DNA of 64,000 nt, from NCBI RefSeq assembly GCF_002217475.1, contig NZ_MUHH01000004.1:1-64000 (forward strand), written 5' to 3'. Below the pieces are notes generated by a model. That model had not been told where the DNA came from. It did not search any database and worked only from the letters and a program-made list of their open reading frames with translations. The translations under genes were made by a program, and so were the position numbers. The first letter of the stretch is position 1. Each line of letters begins with the position of its first letter. Origin of the DNA: Flavobacterium tructae (GTDB lineage: Bacteria > Bacteroidota > Bacteroidia > Flavobacteriales > Flavobacteriaceae). Below are positions 44,842 through 53,430 of this stretch, piece by piece.

Positions 44842-47800
44842 TTAGAACGTATACCTCACTCCAAATTGTCCCTGGAATCTTGAGGCTAACTGATCTACAG
44901 TATAAGGTGATGTCGAAGGTTTCTGGAAGGTATAAGTTGGATCGCCAGTAGCAACTCCGCCTAAGTTTCCTGATTTTGTTAACCCAAGATTTGCTGTTGA
45001 ATTGTAGGTGTTCGGAACAAAGTAACTTCTTCCCCAATCTTTATTAATCAGGTTTCCGACATTTGCTATGCTGAATGAAAGCTGTAAAGTACCTGCTTTA
45101 ACAATTTTGATTTCATCCATTAGTTTCAAGTCAGCTTGTATGTTCCATGGGGTAGTAGCGCCGTTTCTTTCTGTGAAGTTTCCTCTTCTGCTTTTCAAAT
45201 AATCATTTCCATTAATAAAAGCTTCGTAATCTGCTACCTGTTGAGCTGCTGTAGCCGACGGAACTCCTGCTGCATTTACTCCAATGTATTTCGCTGCTTC
45301 TGCCGCATCCTTGAAGATATAAGCCAATCCTGCTGCCTGACCTGTTCCTGCAATAGTGGAGTTTACAAATCCCCATGAAAACGGATTTCCGGATTGAGCA
45401 TTGAAATATACATTTGCTGAGAACCTATTGTTATCGGCCACTTTTACAGCATATCCAACATTTGAAACAATTCTGTGCTTGATGTTGAAGTTGGATGTTG
45501 CTAACTGTGGATTATTTGGTGTTAACGACTGATTCATCTGAAAATTACTTTCCATCGAGTTACGGATTCCGTTAGTAATATCTTTAGAATTTCCGTAGGT
45601 ATAAGCCACCATAAAGTTAAGACCAAAATCATACGTTTTTGAGATCATCTCCGTAATACTGTATCGGTATCCTTTGTTGGTGTTTGATAATAAATAAGCA
45701 TTTGAAAAAGCAGGATTTATATTGGCTGCATAAATGGGCATCTGATGATTGGTATCATAAGAAAAATAAGTCGGGTTATCAGTCTTATTCACCTGTTGGA
45801 ATTCCAGGTCACGAATCACTTTAGTATAAATACCTTCAGTAGTAAATTTATAACCGTTGATGATTTTATCGATTGCTAAGGAGTTTCTCAACACTGCCGG
45901 CATTTTAAATTTGTTATCCACCAGATCGGCCTGTACTTTTGGCGTTGCATCGTGATATCCGTTTAATCCGTTGGTTGCCAAAGGATCTCCAGCCGTAGCA
46001 ACCTGTGCCGGGGTAAGGTTATTTTTGTCATAACTTCCGTAACCTACACCATCATTGTAGTAAGCATATCCCAGCCATGCAAATGGAATTCTTCCTGTGA
46101 ATACTCCGGATCCGCCGCGAATAACAAGTGTTTTGTCTTCGTCTACATTGTACGTAAATCCAATTCTTGGAGAAACTAATGCCGTACTGAAAAAGTTATT
46201 TTTAATCTGGCTTAACGGAGTATAGGAGTAAGTGTTACCGTAATTTGGATCCGCCGGAGAGTTTTGTACTTGCGGGCTTAATTTTGGTTTATTAGGCAAG
46301 TCAGTGTAGTCTATTCTCACACCGGGAGTAACTTTAAGTTTGTTGCCAATTCTAATTTCATCCTGTACATAAACACTGTAAAGATTTACTTTGAACTGTG
46401 CATAAGGATTGTTAAAGATTTGATCTCTTGAAGAACCGTCGAAAGGATAGGTTCCGCGAACACGGGTAGGAAGTTTGTTGTAGAAATCTGCCAGAGATTT
46501 GTAGGATACTCTTCCGTTAAGGGCATTTACGAATCCGTAATTGATGTCGTAGAACTCATTGTGTGTACCGAACAATAAGGTATGATTTCCGGTTTTGTAG
46601 GTAAGGTTATCTGTGATTTCGGCAGTATTTTGTTTCATGTTGAATACTGTTGCTTCACGATCATTCCCTAAAAAGATGGTTCCGCCGTTATATCCAATTT
46701 CAGTTTGTGGAAACATGATATTAGCTGATTTTGGATCGCGATAATCTTTGATAGCCGAGTAACTTGCAATGAACGAGTTAGACCACTGGCTGTTAAAATG
46801 ACTTTTAAGTTCTAAAACGGTACTGATAGATTGGTTTTTTTGCGTAAAATCCATGCTGGAGAATCTGAAGTTTGCTGCATCACGCTCTAAGTTGGAAGCT
46901 TGCGAGATTACGGTGTTGTTTCGCAACGATAACGAATGTTTTTCGTTAATTTTCCAGTCTAATTTGTTGAAGAATTTTTGACTTTTTGCAAAGTTATTGT
47001 ACCCACCGAAAGTTCCGGTATCAAATCCGTAGTTTGTTTTTACGAAGTCTGAGATTTGCTGTGCGGTAGTATTGTCTACCAATGAAGTCAGTTTTCCGTT
47101 AGAATCGGTTTGTCCTGCATTGTAAAATATAGGATCTGTTCTTTCGGCATATTCCATATTCGTAAAGAAGAACAATTTATCTTTTACGATCGGTAAACCC
47201 AATCGGAATCCAATTTGATAATCACCAAAAGAATTTGGCATTTTAGAACCGTCACCGGCATTGTTACGGCCTGTAATAGCTGCGTTTCTTCCGTAACTGT
47301 AAATCGATCCCGTAACATTGTTGGTACCACTTCTGGTAACAGCATTAACGCTTCCTCCTAAAAAGTTACCTAATTTAATATCGTAAGGGGCGATATAAAC
47401 CTGAATATCCTGTATAGCGTCAAGACTTATAGAATTGGAACGTGTACTGCTTCCGGGCATTCCTGAAGTTCCTGATTGTCCCCCTAAAGACGGGCTAAAA
47501 CCGATCGCATCATTGTTGATCGAACCGTCGATCGTGACGTTGTTGTATCTGAAATTGGTACCGGCAAAAGAGTTGTTGGAACTTTGAGGGACTAATTTTG
47601 TCACATCCTGAATCCCGCGATTGATTAACGGAAGACCATTGACCTGTTTTTCATTAATATTCGTTCCGTTATTTTTGGAAGAGGGTTTAGAACTTGTAAT
47701 CACAACTTCTTCCAGCACATTGTTGTCTGCTTTGCCAACCACTATCACCGGAAGGTCATTATCGCCAAGTGCTAAGTGTATTTGTGCATTAGAGTAGTCT

Positions 47801-48057
47801 TTAGTAGCAGAACTTTTAATTTCTAATTCGTAAGGTCCGCCGGCATTTAAATTTTCGAAACTAAATCTACCTTGTTTGTCAGTTACAGCTTTGTACACTG
47901 CATTAGTAGGTAAATGAGTTAAAGTAACTTCTGCACCCGTAAGCGGGCTTGTACCATCATTAACTTTTGCAGATAATGAAGAGGTGGTAATCTGAGCAAA
48001 AATGTTTCCCATAACAAGGAGCATTACAGCCGAAAAAATGAGTTTTAGTTTTGTCAT
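44842..48057 (-). CDS. Oar-like TonB-dependent receptor
   Basis: Outer-membrane protein, 1071 aa. Signal peptide 1-22 (cut after MGNIFAQ), carboxypeptidase-regulatory-like domain about 25-110 (GTSPLTGAEVTLTHLPTNA, GRFSFENLNAGGPYELEIKS), plug about 115-240 (VNGLPLINRGIQDVTKLVPQ, FRYNNVTIDGS, GGSVNAVTRSGTNN) and a large barrel ending FGVRYTF. The plug sequence with TIDGSINNDAIG and NAVTRSGTN is typical of the Oar/OmpA-related TonB receptors, which are thought to handle peptides or large products in Bacteroidota and Myxococcus. It is a single-gene unit with its own terminator. The ligand cannot be read from the sequence. Confidence 0.9.
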   Translation of the reverse strand: MTKLKLIFSAVMLLVMGNIFAQITTSSLSAKVNDGTSPLTGAEVTLTHLPTNAVYKAVTDKQGRFSFENLNAGGPYELEIKSSATKDYSNAQIHLALGDNDLPVIVVGKADNNVLEEVVITSSKPSSKNNGTNINEKQVNGLPLINRGIQDVTKLVPQSSNNSFAGTNFRYNNVTIDGSINNDAIGFSPSLGGQSGTSGMPGSSTRSNSISLDAIQDIQVYIAPYDIKLGNFLGGSVNAVTRSGTNNVTGSIYSYGRNAAITGRNNAGDGSKMPNSFGDYQIGFRLGLPIVKDKLFFFTNMEYAERTDPIFYNAGQTDSNGKLTSLVDNTTAQQISDFVKTNYGFDTGTFGGYNNFAKSQKFFNKLDWKINEKHSLSLRNNTVISQASNLERDAANFRFSSMDFTQKNQSISTVLELKSHFNSQWSNSFIASYSAIKDYRDPKSANIMFPQTEIGYNGGTIFLGNDREATVFNMKQNTAEITDNLTYKTGNHTLLFGTHNEFYDINYGFVNALNGRVSYKSLADFYNKLPTRVRGTYPFDGSSRDQIFNNPYAQFKVNLYSVYVQDEIRIGNKLKVTPGVRIDYTDLPNKPKLSPQVQNSPADPNYGNTYSYTPLSQIKNNFFSTALVSPRIGFTYNVDEDKTLVIRGGSGVFTGRIPFAWLGYAYYNDGVGYGSYDKNNLTPAQVATAGDPLATNGLNGYHDATPKVQADLVDNKFKMPAVLRNSLAIDKIINGYKFTTEGIYTKVIRDLEFQQVNKTDNPTYFSYDTNHQMPIYAANINPAFSNAYLLSNTNKGYRYSITEMISKTYDFGLNFMVAYTYGNSKDITNGIRNSMESNFQMNQSLTPNNPQLATSNFNIKHRIVSNVGYAVKVADNNRFSANVYFNAQSGNPFSWGFVNSTIAGTGQAAGLAYIFKDAAEAAKYIGVNAAGVPSATAAQQVADYEAFINGNDYLKSRRGNFTERNGATTPWNIQADLKLMDEIKIVKAGTLQLSFSIANVGNLINKDWGRSYFVPNTYNSTANLGLTKSGNLGGVATGDPTYTFQKPSTSPYTVDQLASRFQGQFGVRYTF

Positions 48058-48351
48058 TGATTTTTGAGTTTTTATTTGACAAAGAAACTCAGTTTGCTCC
48101 GATCGGATTTAACGCTTTTGTTAACTTAAAATGATAAAAATAGTTAGTGTTAATTTAAAATTATCAAGCTGTTAGGTTTGTAGAATCTTTTAGGTCTTTA
48201 AAATCAATGATTTGTGTAAATGATTAAAAATAAACAGATTAGAATTGTGTTTAAAGTAGATTAGAGAAAGATTAGAGTGTTAAGTAAAGGTTACCAACTG
48301 CAAAAACAGACCGGATTAAGGCTTACTAAAACAGCAGAAAAACGAATCAGA

Positions 48352-49719
48352 TTATGGAAATATTAAGGTGACAGAAGTACCTTTTCCAACTTCAGAATCT
48401 ACTCTAACATGAATATGATGCAGTTTAAGTATCTGCATGGTAATGAAGAGACCTAAACCTTGTCCCTGTATGTGGCGGGTATGATCACTTCTGAAAAAAA
48501 GATCAAAAATAGATTCTTTGTCCTGTTCTGAAATCCCGGAACCCTGATCTGTAATTTGTATTAAAAGTTTATTGTGCTCAGAGAAAGTTAAAACATTTAC
48601 CGGTTTTGGAGATGAAAACTTGATAGCATTGTCTAAAATATTGTAAAGGGCTATAAAAAGCATATGTTTATTGGCATGAACCGAAAGTAAATTTTCGCGA
48701 TCGGCCAAAGCGCTTAGATCTACCGATACTTTAGATTCGGGGTATTCAATTGCTTTTTTCTCCAATACATTCCATAGTATTTCATCAATTCTTATGGTTT
48801 CCATTTGCTGAGGTTCAGACAGCTGAAGTCCCGATAGTACCAGAAGACCATCTAAGGTTGATTTTAAATGCAGCGTGTCTTTTTTAAGAGATTTTAAAAT
48901 TTCTTCATATTGCTCGTTGGTTCTGGGTTGTTGCAGGGATACGTCAATATCACCTATGATGATGGTCAAGGGAGTTTTGAGTTCGTGCGAGGCATTTTTT
49001 AGAAAATTTTTCTGCGTCATCACACCGGTTTCAAGCCTTTCTAAGAGATAATTGAAAGTAGTTACAAGTTCTTTAATTTCATCTTTTTCCTGAGCTTGCT
49101 GTACTTCTAATCTCGAATGCAGATTTTCGGTGGTGATGGTATTTACCTTTGCAATGACTTCTTTAAATGGACGGAAGGTTTGTTTGGCTAAAAATGTTCC
49201 CAAAAGATAGTTTAGAGGAATGCCTGCCAGGTAAAAAAGGATAAACATTAGACCCAGAATCTCAAGTTGTCGGTTTCCGGTGTGATTGATACCAGAGACT
49301 ACAATTATAAAATCGCCCTGATTGTCTTTGTAAAATAAACCTACAAACTGCCTGTTTTTTATGGTAAACGATTCAATTTTGTTTTTTACAATAGTATTCA
49401 GTTCATGGTCGCTAAGCTCAATATCAATTGAATCTTTTAAGTACAATTTTTTGGTTTTAGCATCGTAAACCCGAATGGATTCATTGTTGATTCGGTGGTA
49501 CTGAACTTCAATCTGATGATAACGTTCGTTTGTAAATTCTTTTATTTCATCTTTCTTAAAATAAAATAAAGCAGCGGTCAGGGCATGATCTTCCAGATTG
49601 TCATAGTAAAGATCTTTCATATGACTTCTGAAAAGCAGGAATGATCCGGTCATGAGTAATCCGACGATAAAAGCAAAAAGCAGGGTCGAATTTACCGCTA
49701 ATTTTTTTTTTAGATTCAT
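48352..49719 (-). CDS. sensor histidine kinase (HAMP-HisKA-HATPase)
   Basis: Classic membrane kinase, 455 aa: helix about 10-29, periplasmic domain about 30-150, second helix about 154-176, HAMP-type linker (AKVNTITTENLHSRLEV), HisKA KNASHELKTPLTII (His245), and ATPase with YNILDNAIKFS, ITDQGSGISEQDK and GQGLGLFITMQI. It belongs to the OmpR-partner class. The cognate regulator gene is 170 bp upstream on the same strand, and a bestrophin-like channel gene precedes that. The periplasmic part shows no motif that I recognise; it is short enough to sense a small ligand or ion. Confidence 0.92.
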   Translation of the reverse strand: MNLKKKLAVNSTLLFAFIVGLLMTGSFLLFRSHMKDLYYDNLEDHALTAALFYFKKDEIKEFTNERYHQIEVQYHRINNESIRVYDAKTKKLYLKDSIDIELSDHELNTIVKNKIESFTIKNRQFVGLFYKDNQGDFIIVVSGINHTGNRQLEILGLMFILFYLAGIPLNYLLGTFLAKQTFRPFKEVIAKVNTITTENLHSRLEVQQAQEKDEIKELVTTFNYLLERLETGVMTQKNFLKNASHELKTPLTIIIGDIDVSLQQPRTNEQYEEILKSLKKDTLHLKSTLDGLLVLSGLQLSEPQQMETIRIDEILWNVLEKKAIEYPESKVSVDLSALADRENLLSVHANKHMLFIALYNILDNAIKFSSPKPVNVLTFSEHNKLLIQITDQGSGISEQDKESIFDLFFRSDHTRHIQGQGLGLFITMQILKLHHIHVRVDSEVGKGTSVTLIFP

Positions 49720-49889
49720 AACGCTTTAGGGCTGTTTTTAATACATTCGGGACATCATTCAAAATAAACTGCATAGTGATGTTTTTTCTCTCGCAGATTG
49801 CTTCGCCTGTTCGCTATCGCTCGGGTTAGCAGATTCAGCAGATTTTTATTCTTTACTCTTTACTCTTTGTTCTTTACTCTTTACTCTTT

Positions 49890-50573
49890 TCAACCCTTCT
49901 GTTTCAACATATACCCGGTTCCTTTTATCGTATGAATGAGCGGAGTAGGGAAATTCTTGTCGATTTTATTTCGCAGATAATTAATATACACGTCAACAGT
50001 ATTGGAGGTACTGTCAAAATCAATGTTCCAGACCGCTTGTGCAATGGAAACTCTTGATAAGGCAGTTTCGCGATTTTTCATAAAGAAAATCAGGAGTTTG
50101 AGTTCTCTTGACGAAAGGTTGAGCTCTTTGCCATCTCTTGTGGCACTTTGTTCTTTCATATTGATTTCGATTCCGGCATAGGACTGAAAATCGAGAATTC
50201 CGGTACTGAATTCGGCACGACGAAGCTGTGCATTAATTCGGGCCAAAAGTTCTTCAAACAAAAAGGGTTTGGCGAGATAATCGTCGGCTCCGGATTGTAA
50301 ACCTTTTACTTTTTCCTGTGGTGTATCTAGTGCACTTAAAATAAGTATGGGCACTATAATTTTTCTGCTTCGTAGAACTTCGCAAACTTCAAAGCCGGTA
50401 ATGTCCGGAAGCATGATATCAAGAATAATGATATTGTACTCGTTTTCCATGACCTCTTTGATGGCTTCAAAACCTTTGGCAATGGTTTTAACTTCATACA
50501 AATGTTCTTCTAATCCTCTTGTGATAAATGATGCCACTCTGGGATCGTCTTCAACTAATAACACTCTGTTCAT
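49890..50573 (-). CDS. OmpR/PhoB-family response regulator
   Basis: 227 aa: receiver domain with VEDD pocket, phospho-acceptor Asp52 in IIILDIMLPD, ILSALDT and Lys in YLAKPFL. A winged-helix DNA-binding domain is at about 130-225 (LNLSSRELKLLIFFMKN, TNTVDVYINYLRNKID-like TSNTVDVYINYLRNKID, HTIKGTGYML). Pairs with the downstream histidine kinase. The gap to the kinase gene holds tandem TTTACTC units and a partial GCAGATT-type repeat. It starts 30 bp after the bestrophin gene, so the three probably form one transcript. Confidence 0.93.
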   Translation of the reverse strand: MNRVLLVEDDPRVASFITRGLEEHLYEVKTIAKGFEAIKEVMENEYNIIILDIMLPDITGFEVCEVLRSRKIIVPILILSALDTPQEKVKGLQSGADDYLAKPFLFEELLARINAQLRRAEFSTGILDFQSYAGIEINMKEQSATRDGKELNLSSRELKLLIFFMKNRETALSRVSIAQAVWNIDFDSTSNTVDVYINYLRNKIDKNFPTPLIHTIKGTGYMLKQKG

Positions 50574-50603
50574 ATTCGAAGTATAATTGAGGTGTAATAC
50601 CTC

Positions 50604-51527
50604 TTAAGTAATAAAGTAATTGTTATGGTGCGTTACCGGATTTATTTTTTTATCGTTTAATTCTAACAAGGTGTTCTCGATCATTTCAGACATTGTATCA
50701 AGGGCAAGATCGTTAGGCTGTAAACCAAATGGATTTTCGAGTTCGTCTGCAATGGCTTCCAACGCTACAAAAGTATAGGCAATAAAAACAATGATAAACG
50801 GTGTGACCCAACCCATAGTTTCGACAAAACCAAAAGACAATAAAAAGCAATAAATATAAACCGTTCTGTGTAATAATACACTGTAGGTATAGGGGATAGG
50901 TGTACCGGCAATTCGCTCACAACCGCCAACAATATCAGACAGTTTATTTAGATTTTCTTCAAAAGCCAGTTGTGTAACACTGTCTATTTTATTTTCAGCT
51001 TTGGCGTCTTTTACCCAAAGTCCCAATTCTCTTAAGATAAGTATGGGTTTATAGCGAGTTTCTTTTAATTGGTCGGCTAGCTCTTCGGGTAGTAATCGAC
51101 TCATATCGGGATCAGAATTGGTTTCCCGAAGCTGATGTTTGAGACTGTATACAAATGCAATAAGCAAATTAGTGAATTTTTCGCGTTTAGCTTCGTATTC
51201 TTTATCAGGAACAAGAGTGATGCTTTGTCGGGCAAGAGATCGGGTATCATTGAGTAATGCACCCCAAAGTTTTCGCCCTTCCCAAAAACGATCGTAACTC
51301 ACACTGTTTCTGAAACCGAGGAAAATGGCCAGCGCAATTCCAAATAATGTAAAAATAGCAGGATTGATGTGCAGATTATATTGAAGGAGCCAGGGTTTAA
51401 AATAAACGACGACAAAGGAAAACAGCAGTAATAATAAAAGTCTAGGGAGAAGCTGTGGCAAAACGGAGCCTCGCCATTCAAAGAGCATTTTAAACCAGGT
51501 ATTCTTTTTCTTTATAATCATTGACAC
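50604..51527 (-). CDS. bestrophin-like (UPF0187) anion channel family protein
   Basis: Membrane protein of 307 aa with two helix pairs: about 28-75 (LLLLLLFSFVVVYFKPWLL, FTLFGIALAIFLGFRNSVSYDRFWEGRKLWG) and about 225-265 (YIYCFLLSFGFVETMGWVTPFIIVFIAYTFVALEAIADELENPFG). The FxGFRNSxSYDRFWE motif and the C-terminal ELENPFG are family hallmarks. Bacterial members form pentameric ion channels. It leads a unit with the OmpR-type regulator 30 bp downstream, so channel abundance may be part of the response, or the kinase may sense an ionic condition. The start may be ATG 51527 or the second Met. Confidence 0.9.
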   Translation of the reverse strand: MSMIIKKKNTWFKMLFEWRGSVLPQLLPRLLLLLLFSFVVVYFKPWLLQYNLHINPAIFTLFGIALAIFLGFRNSVSYDRFWEGRKLWGALLNDTRSLARQSITLVPDKEYEAKREKFTNLLIAFVYSLKHQLRETNSDPDMSRLLPEELADQLKETRYKPILILRELGLWVKDAKAENKIDSVTQLAFEENLNKLSDIVGGCERIAGTPIPYTYSVLLHRTVYIYCFLLSFGFVETMGWVTPFIIVFIAYTFVALEAIADELENPFGLQPNDLALDTMSEMIENTLLELNDKKINPVTHHNNYFIT

Positions 51528-51616
51528 TGATTAGATTTAATACCATAAAAGTAATTAAAAGTGCGCCCTCAAACAAAAAATGATAGAAATATATAAGGAT
51601 CAAACGAGATGTATAG

Positions 51617-51715
51617 ATTGGAGTTTGATCTTTCGCCCTTACAGGGCTTTGATAGATGGTTTATTTATTCCATAGTGCGTTGCACTATGTTGGTGCTTTG
51701 GCTCTTTCAGAGCTA
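51617..51715. repeat. dispersed triple-palindrome repeat, copy C (single, reverse)
   Basis: GATCTTTCGCCCTTACAGGGC, CATAGTGC-gtt-GCACTATG, GGCTCTTTCAGAGC: the three palindromes of copies A and B in reverse-unit order. It lies between the divergent bestrophin and RadC-like genes. A separate hairpin AAAGTGCG/CGCACTTT (51782-51789 with 51800-51807) is also in this gap, which otherwise holds only promoter-like DNA. Confidence 0.8.
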
Positions 51716-51945
51716 ATACAAGAGAGTAATTCTGCCTTGTTTAAGGTAAACCAATTCTAAAATAAATGTAATAATATATTAAAAGTGCGTACTTTCGACC
51801 GCACTTTAATTTTTGAAATTACTTTTCTTTGCTAAATGTTGTTATTGAAAAAATCAGCTTTGGGAAAAAGATTCAGGTTACAATATTCATTTACGTAATG
51901 GCTGTCTCTTAAGCATGTGTTTAATAATAGTATTAATTAATAACT

Positions 51946-52431
51946 ATGAGAGCAAGGAAAGAAAAACAAGATTGGAAAATTGCTTCCGAAATTGAATTGA
52001 TTTATAAGAATAAAGTAAGAGTTTCGGAACGACCTTATCTTTCATCCTCTAAAACAGCTTATGAACTAGCTTTGAAAGTTTGGGACATGGGGAAAATTGA
52101 GTTCTTCGAACAGTGTAAAGTTTTTTTGCTCAATCGTTCAAATAAGGTACTAGGGGTTTACGAAGTATCTTCGGGGGGTACCTCAGGAATTTCGGTAGAT
52201 CTTAAATTATTGTTTGCTTCAGTAATTAAGGCAAATGCATCTGCTTTTATTATGATTCATAATCATCCTTCGGGTAAAACGCTGCCTTCAATTGCTGATC
52301 GATTATTTACAAAAAAAGTTAACGAAGCAGTTGCTCTTTTAGATATTAAATTGGTTGATCATTTAATTATTACTTTGGAAGGTTATTATTCTTTTGCGGA
52401 TAACGGTAATTTTTTTGAAGATGGTTTTTAA
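51946..52431 (+). CDS. RadC-like JAB-domain protein
   Basis: 161-aa protein consisting of the JAB/MPN+ fold of RadC: metal motif HNHPSGKTLPSIAD with His105, His107 and Asp118 (HxHPx-x-D spacing kept), and the upstream Glu region LGVYEVSSGG. The N-terminal helix-hairpin-helix part of full RadC (about 225 aa) is absent. Such short forms are common in Flavobacteriia and are often linked to mobile or variable regions; the biochemical role is unknown. It is a single gene ended by a terminator. Confidence 0.9.
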   Translation: MRARKEKQDWKIASEIELIYKNKVRVSERPYLSSSKTAYELALKVWDMGKIEFFEQCKVFLLNRSNKVLGVYEVSSGGTSGISVDLKLLFASVIKANASAFIMIHNHPSGKTLPSIADRLFTKKVNEAVALLDIKLVDHLIITLEGYYSFADNGNFFEDGF

Positions 52432-52436
52432 TCCAT

Positions 52437-52476
52437 AAAAAAAAAGCCGATTTCCCCCAAGAAACCGACTTTTTTA
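52437..52476 (+). terminator. intrinsic terminator
   Basis: AAAAAGCCGATTT and AAACCGACTTTTT pair (two G-U wobbles) around CCCCAAG-type loop DNA, followed by T-rich sequence; 6 bp after the RadC-like stop. It may serve both strands. A second GC-rich hairpin, TTCCCG/CGGGAA, follows at about 52480-52495. Confidence 0.7.
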
Positions 52477-52525
52477 ATTTTTCCCGAGCGGGAAAAGTAG
52501 TTATTTAATATTTTTTATTTGATAA

Positions 52526-53377
52526 TTAACGTAAAGCAAATCTCAGTTTAAGTCCGTAAGAAACTAGTCTGACATTGTGTACGGATGGAGAATCCAATAC
52601 GCTGTTGTATTGTAGCTGTACAGGAAGTTCCGGATTGTACTGTACCAGACTTTTGTCTCCATTTTTATTGTAGATGTTATTTAGACCATAATCTATATAA
52701 GCACCAAGATAGAATGAAGTTCTGTTTCCAATCTTTTGTTTTACACCTGTTTCAAAAGTAGCAGAGTAGGACACTTTAGTATCTAAATCCTGTTCGCTGG
52801 TTTTTACATCATTTGTACTTGCAAAACCGGCAAACGCAGGGTTAAATAATTCTACATTGTATTGCGGATAGTAACCGCTTGTAGTAAGGTTTTGAAAGGT
52901 ACTCTGATAACATCCTTTAATCGCAAATCCTACTTTAGCACCCGCAGCAACATACAATTGGGTAGTTCCCTTAGTTTCAAATTGAATTGCAATTGGAACA
53001 TTTATGTAACTCAGGCTTTGTTCTTCTCTGAAGTTAGTAGCTTTGTATCTAAACTGAAAGGTTTCATTTTCGGCATCTTTAGTAACATATTGTCCACTAA
53101 AAGAAGCGTACTTTGCATCAGAATTGTAGGATTGATACTCAGCTCCAATTCCAATGCTTAAGCCTTCGTTTAAATAATAGGAGTATCTGATTCCTGCACT
53201 AATTCCGTTTCCGGGTACGATCGTACCACCGCCACTGTACTTTAGAAAGGAGCCGGGTCCTGCGACGGAGATCGATATTTCCTGTTTTTTGTCCTGACTA
53301 TAGCCCTGGAGGCAAATCGCTAAAAACGCCGTAACTGTAGCTATAGATTTTATAGAGGTACTGATATATTTTTTCAT
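52526..53377 (-). CDS. outer-membrane beta-barrel protein (PorT-like size) next to the adhesin
   Basis: 283 aa: signal peptide 1-28 (cut after LQGYSQ), then alternating amphipathic strands (GISAGIRYSYYLNEGLSIGIGAEYQSY, SYINVPIAIQFETKGTTQLYVAAGAKVGFAI, FYLGAYIDYGLNNIY) ending VRLVSYGLKLRFALR. The YxxxPxxxxF-like segment is typical of Bacteroidota outer-membrane barrels (OMP_b-brl). It follows the adhesin gene by 53 bp and is probably in the same transcript. In gliding bacteria sprB is followed by sprF (a PorP/SprF protein needed for its export), but this protein is smaller and not clearly SprF. A helper role is inference. Confidence 0.85.
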   Translation of the reverse strand: MKKYISTSIKSIATVTAFLAICLQGYSQDKKQEISISVAGPGSFLKYSGGGTIVPGNGISAGIRYSYYLNEGLSIGIGAEYQSYNSDAKYASFSGQYVTKDAENETFQFRYKATNFREEQSLSYINVPIAIQFETKGTTQLYVAAGAKVGFAIKGCYQSTFQNLTTSGYYPQYNVELFNPAFAGFASTNDVKTSEQDLDTKVSYSATFETGVKQKIGNRTSFYLGAYIDYGLNNIYNKNGDKSLVQYNPELPVQLQYNSVLDSPSVHNVRLVSYGLKLRFALR

Positions 53378-53392
53378 CTTAAAGTTGTATTA

Positions 53393-53420
53393 GCCAGTAC
53401 CATTTTGAAGTGGTACTGGC
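53393..53420. promoter_or_regulatory. intercistronic hairpin between adhesin and barrel genes
   Basis: Perfect 10-bp stem GCCAGTACCA / TGGTACTGGC (53393-53402 with 53411-53420), loop TTTTGAAG. There is no U-tract on the minus strand, so it is more likely an mRNA processing/stability element or weak attenuator than a terminator. Confidence 0.65.
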
Positions 53421-53430
53421 ATGATTTTGA

